NCBI GenBank assembly: GCA_008921705.1
Contig: VFFE01006593.1
Coordinates: forward strand, 897,036 to 961,035
Length of the DNA stretch: 64,000 nt
Reading direction: 5' to 3'
Source: Burhinus oedicnemus
Taxonomy: Eukaryota; Chordata; Aves; Charadriiformes; Burhinidae
A program made the position numbers and the translations under genes. Shown here one piece after another: positions 37,826 through 49,055 of the stretch (the stretch's first letter is position 1; the number at the start of each line of letters is the position of its first letter). The notes below the pieces were generated by a model. It had not been told where the DNA came from and did no database searches. It saw nothing but the letters and a program-made list of their open reading frames with translations.

Positions 37826-40800
37826 CTAGCTCGGCATGTCCTTCTCCCTGCTGGCCAGGTAGCGGTCGTAGTTCTCCTCGCACCTCCTCACGCAGCGCAG
37901 GAAATAGTCCTCATTGGCAATGGCCTCCAGCAGGTCGGTCTGCACCAGGCAAACGTCATAGAGCTCCGAGGTGGGAACGCGCCTGGGGCTGCTACTGCCC
38001 TGCTCTGAAAACACCTGCGGGGAGAGAGCAGCGCACAGAAGCACTTGCACCCTCCACGTGCAGCAGTGCCAGGGCCGTGCCTGGCAGGAGTGCAGAGCCT
38101 GGTGGCAATGCAGGCATCCTGCGGTGCACCCTGCCCTCCTCCCTGGCCAGGTGCGTTCACACTGGCTGTGGGTTGGTGGCAGAGGTTGGGGCTCCCATCT
38201 CCACTCCAGTGGTAGAAGATAAAGTTTCTCCCGATTTCCCCTCCCTCCCACACCAGCTCATCACACATATGGCTAGGCCTCCCCTAAGGAACAGGCCACA
38301 CCACACAGCTGGAAGAAAATGGCTCTATGGAACAGCCGACTCCCAGAAAAACCTCTGCCAACAGCTCTTCCTTTGGCTGCCACAGCCTGTCACGCAGGAG
38401 AGAACAAGGACTGCACCTTCTGATTTTAACCATGGCTCTACCTAAGCCCACCTGGCAATCTGTTTCCCTCCCAGTGCTGCTCTGTCACCATCACTGACAC
38501 AGGGACAGCCCTGCAGAGCTGGTGATGCAAGAGGAGGGGAAGCTGGTGTCTAATCTACCGATCCTGGCTGCAAGTCGGCGAAGTCCTAGCAGCGGGGATG
38601 AGCCCTGCTGGCGAGATGCTCGGCTGCCACCCAGACCCCAGCGAGGCCTGCCGCCAGGATAACCTGATCCTACCTGACTGATCTAGTGTGGGGAGCCCTG
38701 GGGCTGGCTGAATGGCTGCCCCGAGACAAGCCAAGCAGCCCGACTGACCAGCCGTGCTGGCTACAGATGGCAAAGGAGGAACTCCTTGATCAGAGAAACA
38801 GCCTGAGGCTGAAATGCAGCGAGCAGAGCTGTGTGAACGACGCTCCGGCTGCTGTAGGCACGCAGGCAGCAGCTGCTGCACACGGGAGCCTCAGGCTCTC
38901 AGCAGAGCCGTCTGCATTAATTCCCCTGAATTGGGCACGGCACAGACCAAAGCCTATTCCTGACAGGTCTGCTCCGGGCAGCGAGAGCTCCTGCCACTAG
39001 CTACAAATCCACGAGCTGAGAGAACTTGTATGGAGGTGAATATCTGACGAGCATCCCATCCCTCGCCACTCTCCAGCTGCCCGGCAAACGCTGCTGACCA
39101 TTCACTGGCTGCTGCAGGTTTCCCCACTGGCACTGTCTCCTCCCAGATGGAAATGGGCAGGGTTTTGGGCTTGTCCATGGAGCTGCAGCTCTTGTTTGAG
39201 CATTGACAGTTGTCCAACTTCCAGACACATTTCTGTCTGCATAAACGTTTTCCAAGTTTCCGCAAACACTGTCCTTTTAATTCGATGTCACAGACGAGCT
39301 GTGGCCACACACTTGAGGCTGGCTGGCCTACTGCTGCTGCCACCGGGAGCGGGGCTGACTCACCCCAGCAGAGCAGAGGCACTCAGCAGTGAGAGCAGGC
39401 AGCCAGCACCTGCTGTTCTCTACTGACGGCCGATCTCACCCTACCCACTCGCAGCCCCGTGAATTGCTGCCACCGACGCTCATGCAAAGGGGACAAAATG
39501 TGCCTGACCTCACCAGGGACAGCCCCCAGCGCAGGCAGCTGGCACTGGAGGGGCCTTCAGCTGCCTACCTGGGGATGAACAATGGTGTCTGCATCGTCCA
39601 GCCGGATGTTGTCGTCAAAAAAGATGTGGTGAACATGGGGATCGTGGGGGTCGATCCACAGGGGCTTCCCACCCTGGGAAGAGAACTGATTTCTGGCCCA
39701 CCTGAAAGAGCAAGGGTGACAAGAAGCAGTCAAGGGAGGGAGATGGCGAGAACTCTCTGGTAAAGCCAGGCAAGACTGCACTGTGGGCTCAGGGCAACCG
39801 TGGGAGCCAGGGAAGCAGGATGGAGATCGTCCTGTCCCTCTGCCTGCTGCTGCCTCCCAGAAAAGAGGCATTTTGTGGCAAGGTGACAAATCAGGGGGTG
39901 TTTGGAGAAAAGCAGGAGGTACACCAGGGGATGGGGACCTGAGGAAAGATGCAAGAGCCCCATCAGGCTGCCCACAGGCAAAACAAGGAGCATGTAAGTG
40001 ACAGAGGCCCCAACAATGTAAAGACCTCAAAACTAGGAGCAATCCCAGACCAGAAGCTTGGAGAATCACAGGAGAGAAGAAAATGCCCAATCCAATTCCT
40101 CAGTGCCCGGTTTCTCACCAGTCAAAGTGGTCTTGGAAGCCTCCAATTCCCTCCAAGGAGCTGAAGTAGTCGTAAAGCTTTCTTCCATCTTCCCGGGTGG
40201 CCAGCCGCTCTGCTCCCCTTGTCAGCACCACCTCTCGCTTGCTGCAGCGTATCTGGCCAGGGGTGAGGTCCACAGGGAGCTGCAGGACCACAGAAAGCAG
40301 GAGAGGAAAGGTTTCTAAAGCAGACAGGTTGTTTCATGCGTTGGCAGAGACAACAAACAGCAGGGTGGAGACTCCCCACCACCGCAGCGTGGGAGGACAG
40401 CGCTGGGGAGAAGACAAGAGGAGGTGTGGAATCCCCCCAACCAAAAATCATCCCCTCCCCTGGGATGGAAAGGAATGGCCTCCTAGCTGCACACTGCCCC
40501 GTTTCAATCTGTGTTCCCCATCAATGCTCTGAGGAACATCCAAAGCAGCTTCCGAAGCTCATTCCCAGCATTCCTGCCCTGTGTACTGCTAAAGGCAGAG
40601 CACGGCTGCCATCGACGGTGAGCTAGGGAGCCCCACTCTACTGCAGCAGCCCCTCTCCGGGACAAGGGATGCTCTGTCCAAGCCAGGATATCCTGAGAGG
40701 AGACCTTTCCCACCCAGGATCCACACGCACACACAGGATCTCCACACATGTGCACTCCCCCGGCTAATGCCTTCATCCCAAGAAGCTGGCTGTGTTTCTT

Positions 40801-41518
40801 CTCCGCAGAAGCTTTCAGAAGCGGGATGGCCGAGTGGCTCGAGAGCAGCCTGATTTAGGGGAGCTCCGTGCAGGCCACTTGCCCTTCTCGGGGTGCCACT
40901 CACCGCCACGTCCCGCAGGGCAGGGAACTGGGGGTGCTGCCCAGCCAGGGCGCAGCCGACAGCCTGGAGGGCACGGGGCAGGTCGGTGCCAAAGGTCCTG
41001 AAGACTACGGCGAAGGCTCTCCCCTCCCGGTGCAGGGTGTCCAGGAGGCGGAAGAAGGCGGGCAGGATCAGGTGATAGCTCTTGCTGGGCTCCCCCTGGA
41101 CCGAGAAGACGTCGTGCGGGCGGCCTGGCCACTCCAGCAGACGCAGGTGGCGGGCGTGGAGGCTGCCGAAGCACCGGCCCGGACCCGCCTCGGTGAAGGC
41201 GGGGTCCCGGCCATGGTGGCTGTAGTAGCTGAGGGCGCCGGGGCAGGGGGCGCTCAGGGAAGGGCGGTCGCTCGCCCACTGCCACTCGCCTGCAAAAGAG
41301 AAGAGCGCTCAGCCGCCGCCGCCGCCCCCGCCGCCCGCCCGGCCCCCGCAGCCCCGGCGCTCACCGGCGGCCCCGGCGCGGCCCCAGGTGACGGTGCTGA
41401 GGAAGGTGTTGAGGGCCGCCCGCGGGCCCTGCCCAGACACCGCGTCCGCCGCCACCACCGTGTTGTTCAGGTCCACATGCAGCACCAGCCGCCGCCGCCG
41501 CCCGGCTCCGCCGCTCAT
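37826..41518 (-). CDS. HAD-fold-like protein of unknown function
   Basis: Five coding exons join in phase to 340 aa plus stop: 41518-41365, 41289-40904, 40279-40119, 39701-39569 and 38014-37826. All use GT-AG with good acceptor tracts. The N-terminal LVLHVDLNNTVV (residues 11-22) looks like HAD motif I, hydrophobic strand then DxDxT, but the second Asp is Asn18. A hydrophobic strand ending in Thr150 (FAVVFRTFG) could be motif II, and IFFDDNI with Asp263-Asp264 resembles the acidic motif IV. This suggests a HAD-like phosphatase fold with altered or lost acid-base catalysis. The C-terminus (CVRRCEENYDRYLASREK) looks helical. It lies in tandem with KLHDC8B and head to head with CCDC71, sharing a CpG island. 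I recall no human gene here. Substrate and role are unknown. Confidence 0.85.
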
Positions 41519-42350
41519 CGCCCTGAAAGCGGCCCCGCCACCGGAACCGGCTCCGGCCGCGCCGCCGTTACCTGGAAACGGCGCCGCTTCCGCACGCGCC
41601 GCTTCCGCCGGCCGGCGCCCCCTGCCGGCCCCGGGCTGCGCCGCCCGCCACCGGCGTCCCGACCGCCGTCGCCATGGAGACCGCGAACGCGGCGGAGGCG
41701 GAGGTCGGGGGTCAGGGGGCGTGGCCGAACCCCTCTCCGTGCAGGTGGGCGTGGCCCCGGTCCGCGGAAGGGGTCCGGAAGCGGAAGTGGGAGGTGCTTC
41801 CGGCGCTCCGCGGGCGGCCATGTTGGAGCGGCGGTCGCAGCGCAACGGCGGGTGCGGGTCTGGCGGCGGCCGGTAGGTTGGGGCCGGCGGTGCCCGGGCC
41901 CCGCGCTCCCGGGCGAGGGCGCTGCCGAGCCGCCCGGCGGGGCGGCCTCCGGGCTCTGGAGGCGGAGCCGCGGCGCTGAGGGCCCCGCCCCCCCGGGCCC
42001 GAGAGCCGGCGCGGGGCCGAGCGGGGCGGCCGCACCCGCTGTTCTGCATCAATCACCTCCCCGCAGCCCTGTAGGGAGGGTACCGGCACCGGGCGGCTCT
42101 CCCCGCCACGGGGCCCCTCTGGTCGGCGGGCCGAGGACGCCCGGCCAGGGCTCCCACCGGCCCCTCCTTACCGGGCCGGGCCGGGCCGGGCCGGGCCTGG
42201 GGAGGGGTGTGCGAGGGACAGGCGCTCGGGAAGGGCCATCTCCTCCACCGAGGGGTGGGCCAGGAGGGGGGGCTGCGCCGGGGGTCTGCCCGCCCCGGCG
42301 GCCCCCGCCGAGCCCTCCTTGGATCTCCACACCAGCCTCTGTCTCCTCAG
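41290..42350. promoter_or_regulatory. Bidirectional CpG-island promoter (HAD-like gene / CCDC71)
   Basis: Very high CpG density across about 1 kb. The minus-strand HAD-like start codon is at 41518. On the plus strand, CCATGTTGGAGCGG near 41818 and the donor GGCCG|GTAGGT at 41875 mark a likely noncoding first exon of CCDC71. The two start regions would be about 0.3 kb apart and divergent. A short CCGGG repeat lies at 42173-42197. Confidence 0.6.
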
Positions 42351-42918
42351 GCTGCCCCAGCCCCGCGTCTGGGTCCTGCCAGCAGCCGGCTTGCTCCTCT
42401 GGTGTGCCCGGAGAAGCACGGCAGAGCCCTTCCCTCGAGCACCCTGCCCGGACAGCCAGGCCTGGCATTGCTCCAGCATTGCGTGAGGGTCCTGTCGGTG
42501 CTTTCCCTCCCTGCCAGGAGTGCTGCGGGCCTGTGGCCCCGTGGCACTTTAGCCAGGGCACGTCCCTAGCTAGCGTTTGAAGTGAACAGACTTGCTGTTG
42601 GGTGGACAGACTGTCTGGGTGTGCCTGCTTATGGCTGGCTTTCACTCCTACTACAAAACTGCACTGCACAAAACAGGACCGGGTGGATCGATGTTGAGAT
42701 GTCCTGTCCCTGCTGAGATGTCACAGCCTCTCCGTTCAACATCAGAATGTCCCTTAAGGTGTCCCAGCTGTTCCCGGGCTTGCTGCAGCCTGAAGTTCTT
42801 GGCAGAAGATGATCCATTTAGCAGCCTGTTGAGCGCACATTGTTAGTTGTGTTTCTCCCTTTCTACCAGCTTGGGATTAAGCTTTACATCCTCACTGGCT
42901 TCACTGTGCCTGCTACCG

Positions 42919-42982
42919 CTTGTTCACTTTGGAGGTGACAAATCTCACTGCTTGTTCACTTTGGAGGTGGCAAATCTCACTG
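42919..42982. repeat. 32-bp tandem duplication
   Basis: Two direct copies of a 32-base unit (starting CTTGTTCACTTTGGAGGTG) at 42919-42950 and 42951-42982, differing at one base. It is in the CCDC71 first intron and looks recent. Confidence 0.85.
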
Positions 42983-43164
42983 CTGGCCAATGACGCCGGC
43001 CATGGCTGTTGGAGCACTGCCCTGCCTGCCTCCCCTCATCTGTGGGAGATCACCCGCCTGTCGCAGAGCAACTGCATTATCCTCCTCCAAATCCCTCTTC
43101 TGCCATGACGTCTGCAGAACACTTGACTGAGATTAGTCTGTCATGCGGAGGCTCTTACCCCGCT

Positions 43165-43188
43165 CCCCCCCCCCCCCCCCCCCCCCCC
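43165..43188 (+). repeat. Poly(C) run of 24
   Basis: An uninterrupted run of 24 C after ACCCCGCT, in the CCDC71 first intron. Such runs are unstable and prone to sequencing length error. Confidence 0.9.
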
Positions 43189-44481
43189 GCCGCTGACCTG
43201 TGCTTCCCCTTCTGCAGCAGCTTTTGGCTTCTGTCTCTTCCCTGCTTGTGCAGCCAGCAGCGGCACAGGGCGCCAGTCTGGGGCCGGCACTCCCTGGCTC
43301 CAGGGTTGCAGTGACCGGAGTTCTGGGAGGAACTTCAGACATGAGTAGTTCCTTGCTGCTCAGGCCCTAACTTTTCCATCACAGCTTTCTTGCCTGTGTA
43401 CTGCCCTCTCCGACAGCGTCTCCAACACCTTCTGCATTTCCCTGAAAAGGATTTTTCACTGAATCCTCCTTATTATTTTGAGAGATATCAGTGAAGCTAA
43501 AGATTTTATAACTCAGCATGAGGGGATCAGAGTTCTCCCAGGTGCATCACAAAGTCCTACCTGGACTGCTCTTCAGTGCCTATTTTTTTATTTAAAATAA
43601 TAAATAGTGCTTTTGTCCTAGGCAGACAGCTGTGTAGCCCTGAGCATGATCAGAGCATTGTCCCTCAGGCCATTGTACACTTGGCCCCGGAGATGTGTGT
43701 TTCCTTCATGCCGCCCTGCTTGAATTTCCTGCTTCCTCCTCACTTGGCAGCGAGTGCCCTTGGATCAACACCAGTTTGCTGTGACAGCAAGTTGCAGACC
43801 GTTGTTCAAACAAGGGAACAGCAAGGAGCGGTATTGCTTTGCCACAGCGTTCGGCATCAATGAAGCACAACTGAAATAGCCTCCAGCTCTGCTGTCAGGT
43901 CTTCAGGAGGGTGCTGCAGCTTTGGCAGGGATTCAGAATCAATTTTTGAGCAGGATCAATTAGAAAGCTGGAAAATTGAACGTGATGCTGGGATAGATTG
44001 GAGGTGCTCAGGAGGTTGAGATGGCTCGATCGTGCACAGGGAGAGGATTCAATGACGGGCTGCTTTACCAAGGGAAAATGAGATCTGGTTACCCAAAGCT
44101 GAGGCGTATCAAACTCACACTGGAAACGAGCTGCAGATTTCACTGAGAAATTGGAACCCTTCATCTTGGGATGGGTTGGTTGGGGCTGCCTGAAATCTTT
44201 GTTTAGGTTTGAGGATATTTCTGCGAGAGACGTTTTATTTTTACTTCAGAGATAAATCAGTGACAGGATATTCTTGATGATGCTTTAACTTGGGTTATGC
44301 CCAGAATCTGATCCAGTGTTTGTGAGTAGCCACGCCTGGGCTTAATAGTTTCAGGTCCCCGCTTAAAAATGCAAGATGATTTCAGTTGCTGTAAGCTAAC
44401 TATCTTCTCTGTCTTTTGAGGTGTCAAGGGTTGTTTTTCCAGTAATTTGGACCTTTTTGAAGCACCCGCTTGCCTAATGCC

Positions 44482-45675
44482 ATGAATATTGCAGTGAACA
44501 ATGTGGAAGAGAAAGCTGTCCATTCCTGGTCAAGAATTTCCTCTGCAGGACAGAAAGTGCTGGAGGAAGCCCTCCGAGTCTTCAACCCGATGTCCAAGGA
44601 CCTTTCGGACACAGAGACCCAGCTGGTGGCCTTCATTCAGAGCCTGAAAGAGGAGGGCTACCAGCCCACAATTCTGAGGAGTAAGGATGTGTATGGGTAC
44701 AGCTCGTGCACGGCAGACACACCTAGTCAAACAAAAGAGAGCACCCCGCACAACTGTGCCAATGCTGCCGAGTCCGCTAAGAGTCCGACTAGAAACACCG
44801 CAGCCATAGCAAAGGTGTCTGCTTCTCCAACCAGCATTTCACTGAACTCTTCGAAAGTCTCCACTCAGCCCATCTCTAAAGGGGATTCCACAAATCTCCT
44901 CTTGAGCTCCTTGAAGCAGACAAGGTCTGGTACATCCAAGGCTGCGGCAGTGGGCTTCCCTACAAACATGTATCCTGACGTGTATCCAGCCATGAGACTG
45001 TCAGTGGTTCTGGAAGCTCTGGTGCCGCTGAAAACTACGGCATCCTGTTTGGAGTCCAAGTACACGCAAGGGCGTCTAGGGATCTCGCACTCAGACCTTA
45101 AACTCCTCAAGGCTTCGAATCCGCCAAGGCAGTTTTCTTCAGGCAAGACCACTAAAATAACAGAAGGTAAGGGGTACAAGCGTTTGATAAAGAAAGCACC
45201 GGATTCTTCCACCCTCACTTTAAATCTTCTGAAGGGACCAAAGGGTGGAGTGCTGCAGGAGAGCAATGCTTGCAAAGCCTCGGGAGTTCTCAACGGGAGA
45301 GTGACAGGCAGCTCGTCCCAAGGCTGCACCACAGCACCGCAGTCCAAGACATTGAAAATTAAAGGTAAGGAAGCTCTGGTGGGGAAAACAGAGTGGAAGG
45401 ACAGCAGCACTTACCGGGAGAGTGTTGGGCAAAAGAAGAGAAGAGCTACGGAGGCAAGAGAAGCACCACAGAGGAAGAAAGCAAATACCATTCCTGTCCG
45501 AAATAAATCTCGACGGCCTCAGAGCACTTTGAACCTACTGAAATTCCGGGCCATCAAGGTGGGCAACTCTTCCTCTGATGATGAAGTGAGGAGGAGAGCA
45601 CAGAAGATTCTTAGGGTCAACCTGTCCCCCGTCATCCGAATTCAGCCCTTGTCCCACTCTCACAGTGTCCCCTGA
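44482..45675 (+). CDS. CCDC71: Coiled-coil domain-containing protein 71
   Basis: A single coding exon of 397 aa (human 467). The ATG at 44482 is the first in frame and gives [20 protein letters not shown], aligning with human [20 protein letters not shown]. Conserved N-terminal blocks include [35 protein letters not shown] and [18 protein letters not shown]. The C-terminus [20 protein letters not shown] and [15 protein letters not shown] also matches human. The middle is basic and Ser/Lys-rich and lacks the long Ala-Lys repeat block of the human protein, which explains the shorter length. Molecular function is not established, and basic clusters suggest a nuclear protein. A noncoding first exon near 41.8 kb is likely, with an acceptor such as TTTTCCAG ending at 44442. 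Confidence 0.95.
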   Translation: [397 protein letters not shown]

Positions 45676-48600
45676 GTTTCTTCACTTTGTCACTTTTTTT
45701 TGTAAGTAAGTAAATACGAGCCTGGCACCAGAGCATGGAGAAGTTTAAGAGTAACTCTGAATCTCTGGTACCTGGTGACAATACGTCAACTAACCTGCAG
45801 ACGGAGCAGCCTGCTCTTGCACTGTTTCTGCCTGTCTACCACTGCTATGCAGAACTGACTGCAGAAATACAAAAACCCTGTTTGGGAATGCGGGATGGTG
45901 ACTCTCACCCGCGGCGAGCCAAGCAGGCTGGAGGGCTCACTTCCTATGGGCACCCTTCTGAAGGTGGCAGGCTGCGCTCTCATGCAGGGTGAGAACATGG
46001 GACTTTCTCATGACATTGATGCACTGTGATACTGCTCTTTTTCAAGCTGTACATTTACTGGGTTTATTTTGATCAAATTTTATAACTTTATTATCTATAT
46101 ATCTATATATCCATATATGTGCATATGGCCCAGGAACTGTGGGAAGATGCACTTCCTCCATCCCTCTGGGATTGGGTTCGATAGCTTTTGTTCCCCCTCC
46201 CCTTCAGCCAGTCCTTTGTTGAGAGGTGCCAGGATTTCTTTGTGATTCAGTGTTGTGACAGTCTGTTCTGGGCTCATTTGAGCAGCTCAAAGGCAGGCAC
46301 AGTTATAGCCACTTGTTTGTCTCCAGAAATGCCAAGCAATTTGGAGGTTTACCAACTGACAGTTGACTATAGTTTTAAGCATACTTTTGGTATTACCTCT
46401 GCGTAATTGTGGGGGAGTGTTACGGGGCTGTTGCCTGCAAGTCTGCCTGACGTCTCTAGGTGACTCCTCCATTCGTTGGTAGTAGAAACTCTGAACTCAA
46501 GGTAAGGTTTGGCTCCAAAGAGCCATTCTTCCTCAGAACCCAGTGTTGCTCTGCTCTCCTGTACCCCAGGTGCAGACCTAGAACATGAACTGTGACTGTT
46601 AGAGCCGAAGGGCTGGAGTTGTTAACAGGGATTGTGTAAAATGTCCTGCCCACCACGTAACTGCTTTGCTGTTGCTGGATGTTTCAGGAGCAGGTTCTAG
46701 GTGCCAGTAGAAAAGACACAAGCTGTGTTTGAATGTATTAGATACATCCCATCCCAGAGCTCAGTGGGATATTTGAGCCTCAATTAAAGCAGAAAAGCAG
46801 AAGAGTTGGGAGGATATATGTCAGTACTTAAATGTAGAGAGTTTCTTTCTGTTGGTTTGTGGGGGTGAGGCAGTAGGAGGGGAGATCAGCACTATGTTGT
46901 GAAGGGTGACAGCTTTGCTGTGCCATCTGGGATGTTGTGAGAAGGTGTGTGGCAGGTGTGAAAGCTCTTGGAGTGCAGGCTCTGCTGTCCCCAGGAGGCA
47001 CTGCGGAACCGCTGCAGGCGGCTGTGTCAGCCTTCCTGCACCGGGGGCACACTGTCAGATGTGAACACAGGCTGCGTGCGTGGATCTGCTCTCCACAGGG
47101 AAGGATCCGCAAGCTCCAGGAGAAACACCGCGTTGGAGTGTGTTGGAGCAGTAGGTGCTGCCGCTGTCACCTGGGAGAGACGGTCTCCGATGAGACGATC
47201 TGTATTGGGATACTGCAAAAGCAGAACCTGGCTGCTCAGGGAGAGGGAGCAGCGTTGGGCCAGGCACTGTACGCTGCCGTACGTTCAGATCTCTGCAGCA
47301 GTGGGCCGGTAATCCACTCATTCTCTCACCAGATCAAAATACCAGTTGTCTGACCTAGTAATCTTTGTGGACATTGGCTGAAGGGATGAGCTCCCCTGGG
47401 AAGCCCCAGCTCCTCACGTTTCAGCCCCTCCCTAGCACCTGGCTGGATTTCAGCGCTTTGTAAAAGGGGTCAGTGTCTGATCCCCAGCTCAGAGAGGAAA
47501 ACTGTGGCACAGAGAGGAGAGAGGAGGTTCATGAAGGAGTGAGAGGGCAGGGAAGCGGGGTGTCCCGAGGCACAGCCAGGGTTCTCCGCGCTTGCCCAGG
47601 TGGAGGTCCTCCCTTGGGGGATGATTGCAGGCTCTGAATCGCACACTCGGTTCTGTGTGGTTTTACTGTGTGTATCTGAGTTGCTGTCAGAGATCATAAC
47701 TTGCAGTGTTTGAGACTGACCTGTGAATGCCGCTGGTTGGCTGCAGACGAAGAGGAAATATTTTCTTCTGCTTCTGTGTTTTAAAGCACCCTGGCAGAGA
47801 GTTCCCTGTCCTGACATAATGCTGGATGAACAGGGACCCTCCATCACTATTAACTGGCCAAAAATTGTTTTGTCCCTTTTGTTCCTGCTCCTTCAGACCT
47901 TTCTCATTCCCACGCTCTCAAATGCCAGGTCTTGAAGTCTTGCACTGGAGTTTCTCTTTTTGGCTGTTTCCCGAGGAGGGCTCTGAACTCCTGCCTGCGG
48001 TATCGCTGTCTGACAGGCTGCTCGGCGGCTTCCCCTGTTCCCAGCCCCTTATAAGGGCACCAAGAGCTGTCTCTGGAGCCTCTTCGTGCGGCACAGACAT
48101 CCCGGCTGAGTGCCTGGCCTCCGGTGGGAAAAACAGCCATGCATCAACAAGGCTGAATTAGGATTGAGGTTGCTTTTACTTCAGCCTGAGAAGGAAGCTG
48201 ACCACCTGAGGCCAGCTTATCGGGCCCCATCCCTCCTCTTCACCGTGTTTCTTCCCCCAGCTGCACTGCTGCCTGCCTCCCCGCTCTTCTCCGTTACCTC
48301 TTGTCTTTCACAGCTTGAGTCTTTGCCAGTCAAGGACTTGGCTTGTACTGTTGCTTAACACATCCAGCAGAACATACTGCCTTAGCGCTGCCATGCCTTT
48401 CCCAGCACCGAGCTGAGTTCTGTGAATGCTTGGTGGCAACAGCTCGTCTGGTGTCCTTCCCAGGCCTCCAGCAAGAGGTCTTCTGCTTTGCAGTGAGAGA
48501 TGAGCATTAGAAATGCCTCTGCGTCACTGAGGCTTCTGCCAGGGAAGTGAGCACCCCATAACTCTGTGCTCAGGGACTTGTCCGTCATCAGTCCAGTCTC

Positions 48601-48950
48601 TGTCAGCTCTTCTGCACATCTCTAACAGACTGCAGGGCCCCTGAGCTACTGGGCAGCGCTGGAGGTCGATTCTCTGCCCTCCTGACGCCTCTTCTTCCCC
48701 CTCGCAGGTGATTTAGGAACTTGGCTGGAAGGATTGCAGCTTGTTATTCACTTTACAGCCACTGGTGCCAATGTCAGCAACTGCTGCCTGTCATCCAGTG
48801 CTGGCAGACGGGGTGCCTGCAACCTGTGGGTGGTTGGCTCTGCCATCCTTCATCTCATGGCCGAGTGCCGGTACTCCTGGCATCCTGGGCCTTCAACAGT
48901 GATGTACAGGAGGCTGCAGAAGGGGCTGTGCTGTGGACGCTGCTGTCTGG
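45676..48950 (+). other. CCDC71 3' UTR and downstream DNA
   Basis: No canonical AATAAA was seen soon after the CCDC71 stop; an ATTAAA at about 46785 is a candidate signal. A short TATC/ATAT-rich tract lies near 46090-46125. Open frames here are short and unrecognised. Confidence 0.4.
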
Positions 48951-48954
48951 TGTT

Positions 48955-49055
48955 TAGGGAAGATAAGAGTTTAATCAAACCAGACCTGCCTAGGACGTGA
49001 TCTAACCAGAGATCTCCCTCCAGAGGTCCCTTCCATCCCATGTTATTCTGTGACA
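48955..49055 (+). mobile_element. CR1 LINE 3' end
   Basis: GATCTCCCTCCAGAGGTCCC (49010-49029), followed by CTTCCATCCCATGTTATTCT and GTGAC, is the classic avian CR1 3' terminus, whose consensus ends with CCAGAGGTCCCTTCCAACC and ATTCTGTGA. Plus-strand orientation, 5'-truncated; the left border is uncertain. Confidence 0.8.

Noticed and set aside
40809..40850. tRNA-like A box TGGCCGAGTGG on the plus strand
   Set aside because: No B box, no acceptor-stem pairing and no cloverleaf follow. It sits in an intron of the HAD-like gene.
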